Assembly (NCBI RefSeq): GCF_020667835.1
Contig: NZ_JAFMPR010000005.1
Span: 124,001-188,000, forward strand
Direction: 5' to 3'
Length of the DNA stretch: 64,000 nt
Source of the DNA: Roseibaca sp. Y0-43
GTDB lineage: Bacteria; Pseudomonadota; Alphaproteobacteria; Rhodobacterales; Rhodobacteraceae
Below the pieces are notes generated by a model. It worked only from the letters and a program-made list of their open reading frames with translations. It ran no database searches and had not been told where the DNA came from. Shown here piece after piece: positions 31,348-39,614 of this stretch (position 1 is its first letter; each line of letters starts with the position of its first letter). The position numbers were made by a program, and so were the translations under genes.

Positions 31348-31805
31348 GCGCTCCGCGTGTTCTTGGTGTTCATGGATTTGACATCCAGAACTTCGGGTTG
31401 CTGGGCTTCATGCGGATGCTCGGTGCCGGCATAGACGCGCAGATGGGTCATCTGCTGGCGCGACAGCGGGCCGCCGGGCAGCATACGCTTGACGGCCTGC
31501 ATCAGCACGCGCTCGGGGAAGCGACCTTCGAGGATCTGGCCCGTGGTGCGCGACTTGATCCCGCCCGGATGGCCAGTGTGCCAGTAGTTCGGCTTGGCGC
31601 GCTTGTTGCCCGTCAGCTGCACCTTGTCGGCGTTGATGACGATGACATTGTCGCCCATGTCCATATGGGGGGTGAAAGACGGCTTGTGCTTGCCGCGCAG
31701 ACGCATGGCGATGATCGAGGCAAGACGGCCCAGAACGACGCCCTCGGCGTCGATCAGGATCCATTTCTTCTCGATATCCGCCGGAGTGGCAGAGAAGGTT
31801 TTCAT
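31344..31805 (-). CDS. rplM: 50S ribosomal protein L13
   Basis: 153 residues: [20 protein letters not shown], then [42 protein letters not shown] and [21 protein letters not shown]. This is a full-length L13, an early-assembly 23S rRNA binder. The start at 31805 follows AAGGGTCACACC and matches the family; the open frame to 31868 is spurious. First gene of the rplM-rpsI operon. Confidence 0.97.
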   Translation of the reverse strand: MKTFSATPADIEKKWILIDAEGVVLGRLASIIAMRLRGKHKPSFTPHMDMGDNVIVINADKVQLTGNKRAKPNYWHTGHPGGIKSRTTGQILEGRFPERVLMQAVKRMLPGGPLSRQQMTHLRVYAGTEHPHEAQQPEVLDVKSMNTKNTRSA

Positions 31806-31903
31806 GGTGTGACCCTTGAGAGAGAACAATTCAGACCCCTTTCGGGGCGCTGGATGTCTTCTACGCATATTCGCGGAACCGTCAAGGGGTGTGTATTCCG
31901 ATT

Positions 31904-31966
31904 TTTGTATACAAATCAGTTGGTTAAAAATTAGGTATTATAGTACCCCACGTTTTTCCGCCTCAA
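31904..31966 (-). promoter_or_regulatory. rplM-rpsI promoter region with a TTTGTATACAAA palindrome
   Basis: On the minus strand TTGAGG (31966-31961), an 18-bp spacer and TATAAT (31942-31937) make a good promoter whose -35 overlaps the end of the SseB gene. The perfect 12-bp palindrome TTTGTATACAAA (31904-31915) lies in the predicted 5' leader, about 20 nt past the expected start of transcription. Confidence 0.5.
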
Positions 31967-32745
31967 CGCAGCTTGGGCGGCGCGTCCGGGTCCAGCCCCG
32001 GTGCTTTCACCTCGACAGGTTTCGCGGGTTGCGGCAGGTCAAAGCGCAGGCCCAGGCGCGCAAGCTCTGCCGCGCGGGTGTCATTTGCCGCCAAGAAGGT
32101 CACATCCAGCTGCCCCGCCTCGATGCCCGAAAAACCCAGCGCGCCCTGCACCGCACGGGCCAAGGCGCTTTCCGCACCCGGCGCGGCATCGACAAAGGCC
32201 AGCATATGCCCGCGCTGCCCGCCCTCGTATTCGGTGCCGACCAGATAGGCGAGCGCGGCCAACCCCTCCATCCGGGCCAGCCGCGCATCGAGCGCGGTTA
32301 ACACGGCTTCGGGCAGGCCGCGCGGAGCATGAAACGCCGCGACACGGTTTTCCAGCTCTTCGGGCCGCTCGGACAGGGTTTCGGCCAGCCATGCCAGTAT
32401 TTCGGGCGGGAACACCCGGGCCGAGGGCGCGACCCCAAGGTTCAGCCCCAGCCCCATATCGCTGCCCGCCAGCATCTCGACCACCACGCGGCCCGGAAGG
32501 GCGGCATAGGGCGCGGGCATCCCTGTGAACTCTGTCAGCCGGTCCTCGCGGTCGAAGGCCAGCACGATCGGGCCGTCTTCCAGATCAAACACCTTGGGGT
32601 CCAGCGTGTCACCCTTGCCCTCTCGCTCCAGCAGAAGAAACAACTCGCCCTCTGTCAGCCGCGCGTAATAGCGCAGGCGCGTGGGAATGTCGTCGGGCGC
32701 GGCCTCTGTCGCGGCAAAGGCCAGATCAAGCGGTGTTTCGGTCAT
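31963..32745 (-). CDS. SseB-family protein
   Basis: 260 residues, soluble and acidic. N-terminal SseB domain: TRLRYYARLTEGELFLLLER, VFDLEDGPIVLAFDREDRLTEF, and MPAPYAALPGRVVVEMLAGSD with LGLNLGVAPSARVFPPEILAWL, features of the SseB/YbaJ-like family. The C-terminal half is a second domain with GLAALAYLVGTEYEGGQRGHML. SseB in enterics affects serine metabolism or secretion, but homologues like this one are not characterised. Its last bases carry the -35 box of rplM. Confidence 0.78.
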   Translation of the reverse strand: MTETPLDLAFAATEAAPDDIPTRLRYYARLTEGELFLLLEREGKGDTLDPKVFDLEDGPIVLAFDREDRLTEFTGMPAPYAALPGRVVVEMLAGSDMGLGLNLGVAPSARVFPPEILAWLAETLSERPEELENRVAAFHAPRGLPEAVLTALDARLARMEGLAALAYLVGTEYEGGQRGHMLAFVDAAPGAESALARAVQGALGFSGIEAGQLDVTFLAANDTRAAELARLGLRFDLPQPAKPVEVKAPGLDPDAPPKLR

Positions 32746-32868
32746 GGCGACCCCCTGTCAATGCGTGAGCCCATGGCTAGAAGCCACCGGCCCGAATGGC
32801 AAGGTGGCACGATTGCATTCAGCGCCGCACCGCCCTATTGCACATGTGAAGCAACACAGGCACAGCCC

Positions 32869-33786
32869 ATGCTGACCCGCGGCCGAACCGCCAAGCCCCT
32901 GACCGGCATCGCGCTGAATATCAGCGCGCTCTTCGTGTTGGTCTGCATGGCGGCCTGCGTCAAGGCCGCGACCGCGACGGTGCCCACGGGCCAAGCGGTT
33001 TTTGCGCGCGCGGCGTTTTCGCTTCCGTTGATCCTGGGCTGGATCGCGGCACAAGGGCCGCTATCGGACGGGCTGCGCATGGCGCGCCCAAAGCTGCACC
33101 TGCTGCGCGACGCGCTTGGCACGGTGGCGCTGTCGCTGAACTTCCTCGCGCTGTCGCTGCTGCCCTTGCCAGAGGTGACGACCATCGGCTTTTCCGCCCC
33201 CGTCGTCACGCTGGTCTTTGCCGTCATCATCCTCGGCGAACGTGTCCGGCTTGTGCGCTGGGGCGCGGTCGCTTTGGGGCTGGCGGGCGTTCTGATCGTG
33301 GTCTGGCCCCGTCTGACCTTGCAGGGCGACCCAGAGGGCTTGGCCCGGATCGGCGCATTGGCGGCACTTGGGTCGGCCACGGCGGCGGCCTTGGTCAAGA
33401 TCCTGCTGCGCCGGATGGTGCAATATGAAAGCACACCCGCCATCGTCTTCTATTTCGCGCTGACCGCCAGCTTCATGGGCCTGCTGACCGCCCCTTTCGG
33501 CTGGGTCTGGCCCGATCGTGACACGGCCCTTCTGCTCGTGGCCTCGGGGCTGTTGGGGGGCGTCGGGCAGTTGATGATGACCGCCAGCTACCGCTATGCC
33601 GATGCCTCTGCGCTGGCGCCCTTCTGGTATGCGCAGCTTCTCTTTGCCACCGCGCTTGGTTTTTTCCTGTTCGACGAAGTGCCAAGCCCCCAGGTGCTGA
33701 CAGGGGCGGGGCTGGTCATCGGGGCGGGGCTGCTGATCGCGTGGCGCGAATCGCGACTGGCCAAATCCGGACAAGCGGGCCGGTAA
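32869..33786 (+). CDS. DMT-superfamily (EamA) permease
   Basis: 305 residues with ten hydrophobic segments in two EamA repeats (ISALFVLVCMAACVKA... and AALGSATAAALVKILLRRM...). FLALSLLPLPEVTTIGFSAPVV and YRYADASALAPFWYAQLLFA are matching half-repeat signatures. Members export or import metabolites; the substrate is unknown. The ATG at 32869 starts the first transmembrane helix after a short basic tail (LTRGRTAKPL). The frame is open further upstream but overlaps the SseB gene on the other strand. Confidence 0.85.
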   Translation: MLTRGRTAKPLTGIALNISALFVLVCMAACVKAATATVPTGQAVFARAAFSLPLILGWIAAQGPLSDGLRMARPKLHLLRDALGTVALSLNFLALSLLPLPEVTTIGFSAPVVTLVFAVIILGERVRLVRWGAVALGLAGVLIVVWPRLTLQGDPEGLARIGALAALGSATAAALVKILLRRMVQYESTPAIVFYFALTASFMGLLTAPFGWVWPDRDTALLLVASGLLGGVGQLMMTASYRYADASALAPFWYAQLLFATALGFFLFDEVPSPQVLTGAGLVIGAGLLIAWRESRLAKSGQAGR

Positions 33787-34047
33787 GGGGCAAAGCCCGA
33801 CACGCCTGCGAATAAGGTCAGGATTGCCGCGCAGACGCAGGCATCACGACAGCGTCCTACGCCCACCGCCCCACCCGAAACGGGCGTTTCGCGCCCTTGG
33901 GTTCGTGGGAAATATCCGCCGCGCGCGTAACCCGGTCCGCGCCGGCCGATCCCTTGCAGGCTTGGAAAACCGGGGCTAGCTGCCTGTCCAGACACACGAC
34001 ACTTTCCCCGGTGGCACGCGCCACCCCACCCTGACGGAGGCCGCATC
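33787..34047. other. Intergenic spacer before the sulfur operon
   Basis: These 261 bp lie between the DMT permease and the rhodanese. Some G+C-rich short repeats (GAAACGGGCGTTTCGCGCCC) are present, but no gene, clear terminator or confident promoter is visible. Confidence 0.4.
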
Positions 34048-34980
34048 ATGCTGCGCAAAACCGCCCTGACCCTGACACTCGCCGCCCTGCCCACGCTGGC
34101 CCTTGCCGCGCCGGATGGGTGGAAACCGCTTCTCTCCCCCGCCGAGCTGTCGGCGCTGATCGAGCGCGGCGACGACATCCACATCATCCGCGTGACCGGC
34201 GATTTCGCGGCGGGCCATATTCCGGGTGCCGTCTTCTCGCCCTACGAGAGTTGGCGCGCGGGCCCGACCAATCCCGGCGCGGTGCTGCCCGAACTGGAAT
34301 ACGAATCCGAAGCCGTGCGCGTAGGCGTGACCGCAGAGCGCCCGACCGTCATTGTCCATGACGGCGCAAGCCCGACCGACATGGGGGCCGCCGCGCGTGT
34401 ATACTGGACGTTGAAATCCTTGGGCGTCGAAGATCTGGCGCTTCTGAACGGCGGCTATCAGGCTTGGGCCAAGGCAGGCTTGCCGACCGCCACGGGAGAG
34501 GTCACACCGACCGAATCCGATTTCTACGCCGAATGGCGCGACGACTGGTATATCCCGACCAGCGAAGTCACCGCCTTGGTCGAGAGCGGCGAGGCGAAGC
34601 TGCTCGACAGCCGCCCGGAAGGGTTCTTCCAGGGCATCGCCTGGTCCATCGCCCGCCCCGGCACCATTCGCGGGGCGGAAAACCTGCAATTCTCGGCGTT
34701 TTTCGAGGATGGGCTGATGGTCAGCCCCGAGCGCGCCCGCGAGATCGCTCAGGCGCAGGGTCTGCAAGACGCGCCCATCACCGTGTCCTTCTGCAATACC
34801 GGGCATTGGGCCGCGCTGAACTGGTTCGCGCTCAGCGAATTGGCTGAAATCCCGAATACCCGGCTCTATGCTGAAAGCATGGCCGAATACACCATCCACG
34901 GCCACCCGCTGGATAACGAGCCGGGCCGCGCGGAATACATGTGGCTTGCGACGAAGAAATGGGTCGCAGAGATTTTCTAA
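34048..34980 (+). CDS. Periplasmic two-domain sulfurtransferase (rhodanese)
   Basis: 310 residues with a signal peptide (MLRKTALTLTLAALPTLALA). Two rhodanese domains follow: the first (DIHIIRVTGDFAAGHIPGAV) has VIVHDGASPTDMG where the catalytic Cys would be, so it is inactive. The second carries VSFCNTGHWAALNWF with Cys249 as the likely persulfide-forming residue. This layout is that of thiosulfate/3-mercaptopyruvate sulfurtransferases. It is followed by a YeeE-type transporter, suggesting handling of thiosulfate-like sulfur outside the cytoplasm. Confidence 0.9.
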   Translation: MLRKTALTLTLAALPTLALAAPDGWKPLLSPAELSALIERGDDIHIIRVTGDFAAGHIPGAVFSPYESWRAGPTNPGAVLPELEYESEAVRVGVTAERPTVIVHDGASPTDMGAAARVYWTLKSLGVEDLALLNGGYQAWAKAGLPTATGEVTPTESDFYAEWRDDWYIPTSEVTALVESGEAKLLDSRPEGFFQGIAWSIARPGTIRGAENLQFSAFFEDGLMVSPERAREIAQAQGLQDAPITVSFCNTGHWAALNWFALSELAEIPNTRLYAESMAEYTIHGHPLDNEPGRAEYMWLATKKWVAEIF

Positions 34981-34986
34981 TCCCTG

Positions 34987-35040
34987 TCACCTTGCCCCAA
35001 ATACTCGAAATCCCCGGCCTGCCCCCGATGGCAGCGCCGG
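34987..35040 (-). repeat. Dispersed extragenic element, copy B
   Basis: On the minus strand an outer CCCGGC/GCCGGG pair is followed by the tail CGAGTATTTGGGGCAAGG and TGA. It lies between the rhodanese and YeeE genes, antisense to their transcript. Confidence 0.6.
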
Positions 35041-35062
35041 GTCATCCTTGGAAAGGCCCGCC

Positions 35063-36181
35063 ATGCTGTCGCGTCGTGCATTCGTCACCTTCCTGATCCT
35101 GTCAGCCCTTGTTTTCGCGCTGGCCATGGCCGGCCCGCGCGCGGGGCTTCTGATGGCCATCGGCATCGGCTTCGGGCTAGTGCTGGAGGGGCTGCGCTTC
35201 GGCTTTGCCGGGCCGTGGCGGCTGATCGTGGTCGAGCGCGACGGGCGCGGGCTGCTGGCACAGCTTCTGGCCATCGGGCTGGTCGCCAGCATAGCCTTCC
35301 CGCTCTTGGCCGCCAATGGAGGCGAGCTGTCACCGGCCCATGCCCCCGTCGGCCTTGGCATGATCTTGGGCGCCTTTGTCTTTGGCGCGGCGATGCAGCT
35401 TGTCATGGGTTGCGGGTCGGGCACGCTGGTCAATGCAGGCTCTGGCAATCTTGTCGGGCTGATCGCGCTTGCGGGCTTCATCGGCGGCAGCTTTCTGGGC
35501 AGCCTGCACCTTGGCTGGTGGACGGGGCTGGCCAGCCTGCCGGTCCTGTCGCTGCAAGGGCTGTTCGGGGCGAATGGCGGCTTGATCGTCACGCTGGCGG
35601 GTCTGGCCGCGCTGGCCGCTTTGGTCATCTGGCGCGCAAGCCCCGGCAAGCGCCTGCCACCCGCGCGGCTGTGGTGGGCGGCGGCGCTGATCGCGGCACT
35701 GGCGCTGGCCAATCTTGTGGTGGCGGGCCAGCCTTGGGGCATCGTCTACGGGTTGGGCCTGTGGGGCGCGAAACTGGCGCAAGCGGGCGGGGTGGATGTG
35801 GCCGCCAGCGCGTTTTGGGCCAATCCGGGCAATGCCGAGCGGCTGGGCGCGTCCATCCTGACCGATGTCACGTCGCTGACCAATATCGGGCTGTTGATCG
35901 GCGCTTTCGCAGTCATGCGCTGGCGGGCTGACCCCGGTGCACCCGCAACGCCGCTGACAGCCCGCAGCTACGCGCTGGTGCTTCTGGCGGGGCTGGTGCT
36001 GGGCTATTCGGCACGCATGGCGTTCGGGTGCAACGTGGGTGCCTTCTTCAGCGGCATATCGACCGGATCGCTGCATGGCTGGGTGTGGCTGGCCGCGGCC
36101 TTTGCCGGGTCCACGCTCGGGCTGAAGCTGCGCCCCCATGTTTTGCGCGCGGCACCTCAACCGAAAGGAGCTTTCGCATGA
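35063..36181 (+). CDS. YeeE/YedE (TsuA-type) membrane transporter
   Basis: 372 residues with about ten membrane spans. The two pseudo-symmetric pore motifs are AMQLVMGCGSGTLVNAGSG (Cys117) and ARMAFGCNVGAFFSG (Cys323). Conserved Cys residues in these loops relay thiosulfate in the structurally known TsuA/YeeE. It probably moves thiosulfate or another S-S compound across the inner membrane. AAAGGCCCGCC precedes the ATG. Its stop overlaps the start of a 58-residue gene by ATGA, and the rhodanese lies upstream in the same operon. Confidence 0.88.
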   Translation: MLSRRAFVTFLILSALVFALAMAGPRAGLLMAIGIGFGLVLEGLRFGFAGPWRLIVVERDGRGLLAQLLAIGLVASIAFPLLAANGGELSPAHAPVGLGMILGAFVFGAAMQLVMGCGSGTLVNAGSGNLVGLIALAGFIGGSFLGSLHLGWWTGLASLPVLSLQGLFGANGGLIVTLAGLAALAALVIWRASPGKRLPPARLWWAAALIAALALANLVVAGQPWGIVYGLGLWGAKLAQAGGVDVAASAFWANPGNAERLGASILTDVTSLTNIGLLIGAFAVMRWRADPGAPATPLTARSYALVLLAGLVLGYSARMAFGCNVGAFFSGISTGSLHGWVWLAAAFAGSTLGLKLRPHVLRAAPQPKGAFA

Positions 36182-36354
36182 CCCTGCCTGCCCTGCCCCG
36201 CCCCGTGGTCGGCCTGCTGGCGCTCGCGGCTCTTGGCCTGATCTTGGCGGTCGATCTGGCCCAAAGCGGCGCGCCTGACCTGTTCACAGCGCCCCCGGCG
36301 CTGGCGCTTGGGTCCGGTCAGGCACCAAGCGGCGCACATTGCACCGCGCAATAG
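36178..36354 (+). CDS. 58-residue membrane peptide coupled to the YeeE gene
   Basis: MTLPALPRPVVGLLALAALG begins a 58-residue product with one hydrophobic helix (VVGLLALAALGLILAVDLA) and a short hydrophilic end containing one Cys (APSGAHCTAQ). The ATGA overlap with the transporter and AAAGGAG six bases upstream strongly support translation. No family recognised. It may be a small partner of the transporter; the lone Cys near the C-terminus would fit a sulfur-handling role but that is inference. Confidence 0.62.
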   Translation: MTLPALPRPVVGLLALAALGLILAVDLAQSGAPDLFTAPPALALGSGQAPSGAHCTAQ

Positions 36355-36433
36355 CGACTGGCGTGAAACCATCGCGGCGGGCTGGTCGGGCACATGGCCT
36401 GACCAGTCTGAGTGCTACCGCCAAGCGCAAGCG

Positions 36434-36937
36434 TCAGTCGATCACCTCGTCCGGGGCGACGCCCCAAAGCGCGGATTTCGGCACCCAGCCACTCAGGTCG
36501 TCGAAGCTGATCTCGCACCAATCCGGGTCGCAATGGCGCAAGGTGCCGATGACCCCGCGCTCCAGCAGGGCCAATTCGCGCGCCTCTGCCGAAGGGCGCG
36601 CGCGCAACTGCGTCATGTCTTGAGACACAAGCGCGGTGCGAACGCCCGACAAAAGCGCGTAATGCATCCAGCCGCCCTGCCCGTCCATATCCTCGACCCG
36701 GCGCCAATGCTCGAACTCTGCGGTCACACGCAGCGGCAGGTCGCGGCGCTGATAAACCCAGTCTATCCGGTGCGAGGTGTCCGGCCCGCGCCGGGCATTC
36801 GCTTCGTTCGCCTTCAACGAGACATAGCGCGGCAGGGGCAAATTCGTGACCGGCCCCCGCTCTTGCGCATGGGCGGCCAGCACGCTTGCAAAAAGTGCTG
36901 CGGCGGCCACCATGGCGCGACAAATAGAGGTGTTCAT
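36434..36937 (-). CDS. Secreted SH3-domain protein (COG3807-like)
   Basis: 167 residues with a signal peptide (MNTSICRAMVAAAALFASVL, AHAQ). Two bacterial SH3 repeats follow: PRYVSLKANEANARRGPDTSHR and MTQLRARPSAEARELALLERG, with WCEISFDDLSGWVPKSALWG. The GPDTSHRIDWVYQRRDLPL block is conserved in alphaproteobacterial SH3 proteins of unknown role, likely involved in cell-wall contact. GAGGAG lies ahead of the ATG at 36937. It is divergent from the hydroxyacid dehydrogenase gene. Confidence 0.85.
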   Translation of the reverse strand: MNTSICRAMVAAAALFASVLAAHAQERGPVTNLPLPRYVSLKANEANARRGPDTSHRIDWVYQRRDLPLRVTAEFEHWRRVEDMDGQGGWMHYALLSGVRTALVSQDMTQLRARPSAEARELALLERGVIGTLRHCDPDWCEISFDDLSGWVPKSALWGVAPDEVID

Positions 36938-37094
36938 GTGCCTGCTCCTCGTCGTTCGATCGACGAGCCTTGTTGAAAAACTGCTGCCTGCTCGGCCGCG
37001 CCGGTGCCGGAATATGAAACCCGGTCTTGTCGTGCGGCACGATCACGGGCAGTTTGGCACAAGAATGCGCACAGACAAGAGACGAGCCAGCATC

Positions 37095-38081
37095 ATGCCA
37101 AAATCCCGCCTGAGTGTTGTCGTTACGCGACGCTTGCCCAATGCGGTGGAAACCCGCTTGTCGGAACTGTTCGACCTGCGGCTGAACGAGACCGATACGC
37201 CCATGGACCGCGCGGCGCTGGTGGCGGCGGTGCAGGATTGCGACGTGCTGGTGCCTACGCTGACCGACGAGATCGACGCCACACTGCTGGGTCAGGCGGG
37301 CGAGCGGCTGAAGCTGATCGCCAATTACGGCGCGGGCGTCGATCATATCGACGTGGCCACGGCCCGGCAGCGCGGCATCCTCGTGTCGAACACGCCCGGC
37401 GTCGTGACCGAGGACACCGCCGACATGACCATGGCGCTGATGCTGGCCGTGACCCGCCAGATCCCGGCGGGGCTGGCGCAGATGCAAGCGGGCGACTGGA
37501 CGGGCTGGTCGCCCATGGCCAATCTGGGCACGCGCATTGGCGGCAAACGGCTGGGCATTCTGGGGATGGGTCGGATCGGCCAGGCGGTCGCGCGGCGCGC
37601 GCGGGCCTTCGGGATGCAGATCCATTACCACAACCGCCGCCGCCTGCGCCCCGATGTGGAACAGGCGCTGGAGGCCACCTATTGGGAAAGCCTTGACCAA
37701 ATGGTCGCGCGGATGGACGTGATTTCGGTCAACTGCCCGCACACGCCGGCGACCTTCCACCTGCTGAACGCGCGGCGGCTGAAACTGTTGAAGCCCAGCG
37801 CCATTGTCATCAACACCTCTCGGGGCGAGGTGGTGGACGAAAACGCCCTGACGCGCGGCCTGCGCGCGGGCGAGATTGCGGGCGCGGGGCTGGACGTGTT
37901 CGAACGCGGCCGGCAGGTGAACCCGCGCCTGCGCGAATTGCCCAATGTGGTGCTGCTGCCGCATATGGGGTCCGCGACCCGCGAGGGGCGGATAGAGATG
38001 GGCGAAAAGGTCATCATCAACATCAAGACCTTCGCCGACGGCCACCGCCCGCCCGATCTGGTTCTGCCATCCATGCTTTAG
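37095..38081 (+). CDS. D-2-hydroxyacid dehydrogenase (glyoxylate reductase type)
   Basis: 328 residues. The NAD-binding motif is GKRLGILGMGRIGQAVARRARAFG at about residues 148-171. ANYGAGVDHIDV lies before it. The catalytic Arg is in INTSRGEVVDENAL, the Glu in AGAGLDVFERG, and the His in VLLPHMGSATREGR. These identify a D-isomer-specific 2-hydroxyacid dehydrogenase; the sequence resembles GyaR-type glyoxylate/hydroxypyruvate reductases. Substrate is a guess from family. The start at 37095 is the first ATG matching the family N-terminus. Confidence 0.9.
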   Translation: MPKSRLSVVVTRRLPNAVETRLSELFDLRLNETDTPMDRAALVAAVQDCDVLVPTLTDEIDATLLGQAGERLKLIANYGAGVDHIDVATARQRGILVSNTPGVVTEDTADMTMALMLAVTRQIPAGLAQMQAGDWTGWSPMANLGTRIGGKRLGILGMGRIGQAVARRARAFGMQIHYHNRRRLRPDVEQALEATYWESLDQMVARMDVISVNCPHTPATFHLLNARRLKLLKPSAIVINTSRGEVVDENALTRGLRAGEIAGAGLDVFERGRQVNPRLRELPNVVLLPHMGSATREGRIEMGEKVIINIKTFADGHRPPDLVLPSML

Positions 38082-38119
38082 GGCACACAGCCACGCACAG
38101 AGGGCCAGCCACAAGCCCG

Positions 38120-38470
38120 TCATATCAGCGACAGCCGTTCCACCGGCACCGGGTCGGGATAGGGCCGGTATAGTCCCGCTTCGGCCCGGTCGATCATGCC
38201 ATGCATCAGCGCATAGGCCTGTGCCGCGTCATGGTCGCCCCCGGACAGATGGGCAAAGGCGCGGTCCATCTGCGCCATGTCGTCGAATTCCACCACCAGC
38301 AGGAAATCGCCGAACCCCGCGCCCGCAAGCCGCAATTTGCGGCGCGACAGGTGCCAGCGCGCCACCTTGCCCGCTGCCTGCAACATCCCGAACCAGACCG
38401 CCACCGCCCGCGCGAAGGCCAGTTCATTCGCGTTCGGTTTCAGGTCGATCATGCAATGATAACTGGTCAT
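38120..38470 (-). CDS. Small conserved protein, DUF6614-like
   Basis: 116 residues. MTSYHCMIDLKPNANELAFA, VWFGMLQAAGKVARWHLSRR, then a ferredoxin-like-fold-looking segment GDFLLVVEFDDMAQMDRAFAHLS. No membrane segment or catalytic motif. I believe this corresponds to the family called DUF6614, but this is recall. The start at 38470 has GGCAGGGC before it. Function unknown; it is convergent with the hydroxyacid dehydrogenase. Confidence 0.65.
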   Translation of the reverse strand: MTSYHCMIDLKPNANELAFARAVAVWFGMLQAAGKVARWHLSRRKLRLAGAGFGDFLLVVEFDDMAQMDRAFAHLSGGDHDAAQAYALMHGMIDRAEAGLYRPYPDPVPVERLSLI

Positions 38471-38528
38471 CTTGCCCTGCCGTTCCGGTGCCACACCCGC
38501 ACCTTACGCCAGAGCGATGAAGAAACGC

Positions 38529-38990
38529 TTAACCGCGCAGCCGCGTGCTGAGCACCCAAAGGGCGGCCAGCCCGAAGGACAGGATCGCGTTCCAGCTGGC
38601 CATCGACAGGCCCAACAGCTCCCACGCGATATCGTCGCAGCGCACGACCGGCGCGGCCATGATCTGGTCCAGCAGCTCTTGCGCGCTCAGCCCCGACAGA
38701 TCGCCGCCAGAAGTGCAGCTTGCAGGCCCCTGCCACCAGTCGCGTTCGACCCCGGTATGGTAAACGCCAATCGCGCCCGATGCCCCGGCCCCCAGCGCCC
38801 CAAGCCACGCCCATGGCCCCGGCACCACCAGCCCCAACCCCGCGACCAGCGCCACGACATGCGGCCAGCGCTGCCAGATGCACAGCGCGCATGGCGAAAG
38901 CCCCCCGATATACTGGAACGCCAGCGCCCCCAACAGCAACCCCGCCGAGCCCCCAAGGGCAAGAATCTGGATCTGTTTCGCTCTGCTCAC
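38529..38990 (-). CDS. dsbB: Disulfide bond formation protein B
   Basis: 153 residues with four membrane helices. The first periplasmic loop holds CALC (Cys34/Cys37) and is followed by the family block IWQRWPH. The second loop has Cys92 (GPASCTSGG) and Cys118 (VVRCDDIAW). This is the full set for reoxidising DsbA and passing electrons to ubiquinone. The start is GTG at 38990, overlapping the stop of the upstream DedA-like gene as GTGA. No DsbA is in the window. Confidence 0.9.
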   Translation of the reverse strand: MSRAKQIQILALGGSAGLLLGALAFQYIGGLSPCALCIWQRWPHVVALVAGLGLVVPGPWAWLGALGAGASGAIGVYHTGVERDWWQGPASCTSGGDLSGLSAQELLDQIMAAPVVRCDDIAWELLGLSMASWNAILSFGLAALWVLSTRLRG

Positions 38991-39565
38991 AGGAACCTCA
39001 CTGCGTAGAACCCGCCCACCAGCAACACCACGAAAACGACGAAGACAAGGCCCAGACGCCGCTCGATGAAATCACGAATGGGTGCGCCGAATTTCCACAA
39101 GAGTGCCGCCACGATGAAAAACCGCAGCGCCCGCGCCACGACAGAGGCCAGGATGAACACCGGCAGCGACAGTGCCGTCGCCCCCGACAAGATGGTGATG
39201 ACCTTGTAAGGAAAGGGCGTGACCCCCGCGATCAGCACGGCCCATGCGCCCCATTCGGCGTAGCGGGCGGCAAATTCGGCGAAATAGGCGTCCTTGCCGT
39301 AAAACTCCAGCACCGGGCGGCCCACCAGTTCGAACGCGCCATAGCCAATGGCATAGCCTGCCAGACCGCCCAGCACAGAGGCCGCGGTTGCCACCGCCGC
39401 GATCAGGAAGGCGCGCGAGGGGCGCGCGATGATCATCGGGATCATCAGCGCGTCGGGCGGAATGGGAAAGACCGAGGATTCGATGAAAGCCACGAAGGCC
39501 AAGACCCAGAGCGCGCGCGGATGACTGGCCATCGACAAGGTCCAGTCATATAATTTTTTCAGCAC
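38987..39565 (-). CDS. YqaA/DedA-like membrane protein
   Basis: 192 residues with four to five membrane segments. FIESSVFPIPPDALMIPMII and GGLAGYAIGYGAFELVG are followed by GVTPFPYKVITILSGATALSL and VARALRFFIVAALLW. These are signature stretches of the YqaA branch of the DedA/SNARE-associated superfamily. DedA proteins act as undecaprenyl-phosphate or lipid scramblase-like transporters; the role of YqaA is open. The start is a GTG at 39565. Translationally coupled to dsbB. Confidence 0.88.
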   Translation of the reverse strand: MLKKLYDWTLSMASHPRALWVLAFVAFIESSVFPIPPDALMIPMIIARPSRAFLIAAVATAASVLGGLAGYAIGYGAFELVGRPVLEFYGKDAYFAEFAARYAEWGAWAVLIAGVTPFPYKVITILSGATALSLPVFILASVVARALRFFIVAALLWKFGAPIRDFIERRLGLVFVVFVVLLVGGFYAVRFL

Positions 39566-39614
39566 GTTACGTGACCTTTTTCATGTAGTCGGACAACCGC
39601 GGTCAATGCCTTGT

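Noticed and set aside
36318-38123. 601-codon minus-strand frame over the SH3 and hydroxyacid dehydrogenase genes
   Set aside because: Covers two genes with clear families on both strands; composition (His, Arg, Gln rich) is typical of antisense frames in GC-rich DNA.
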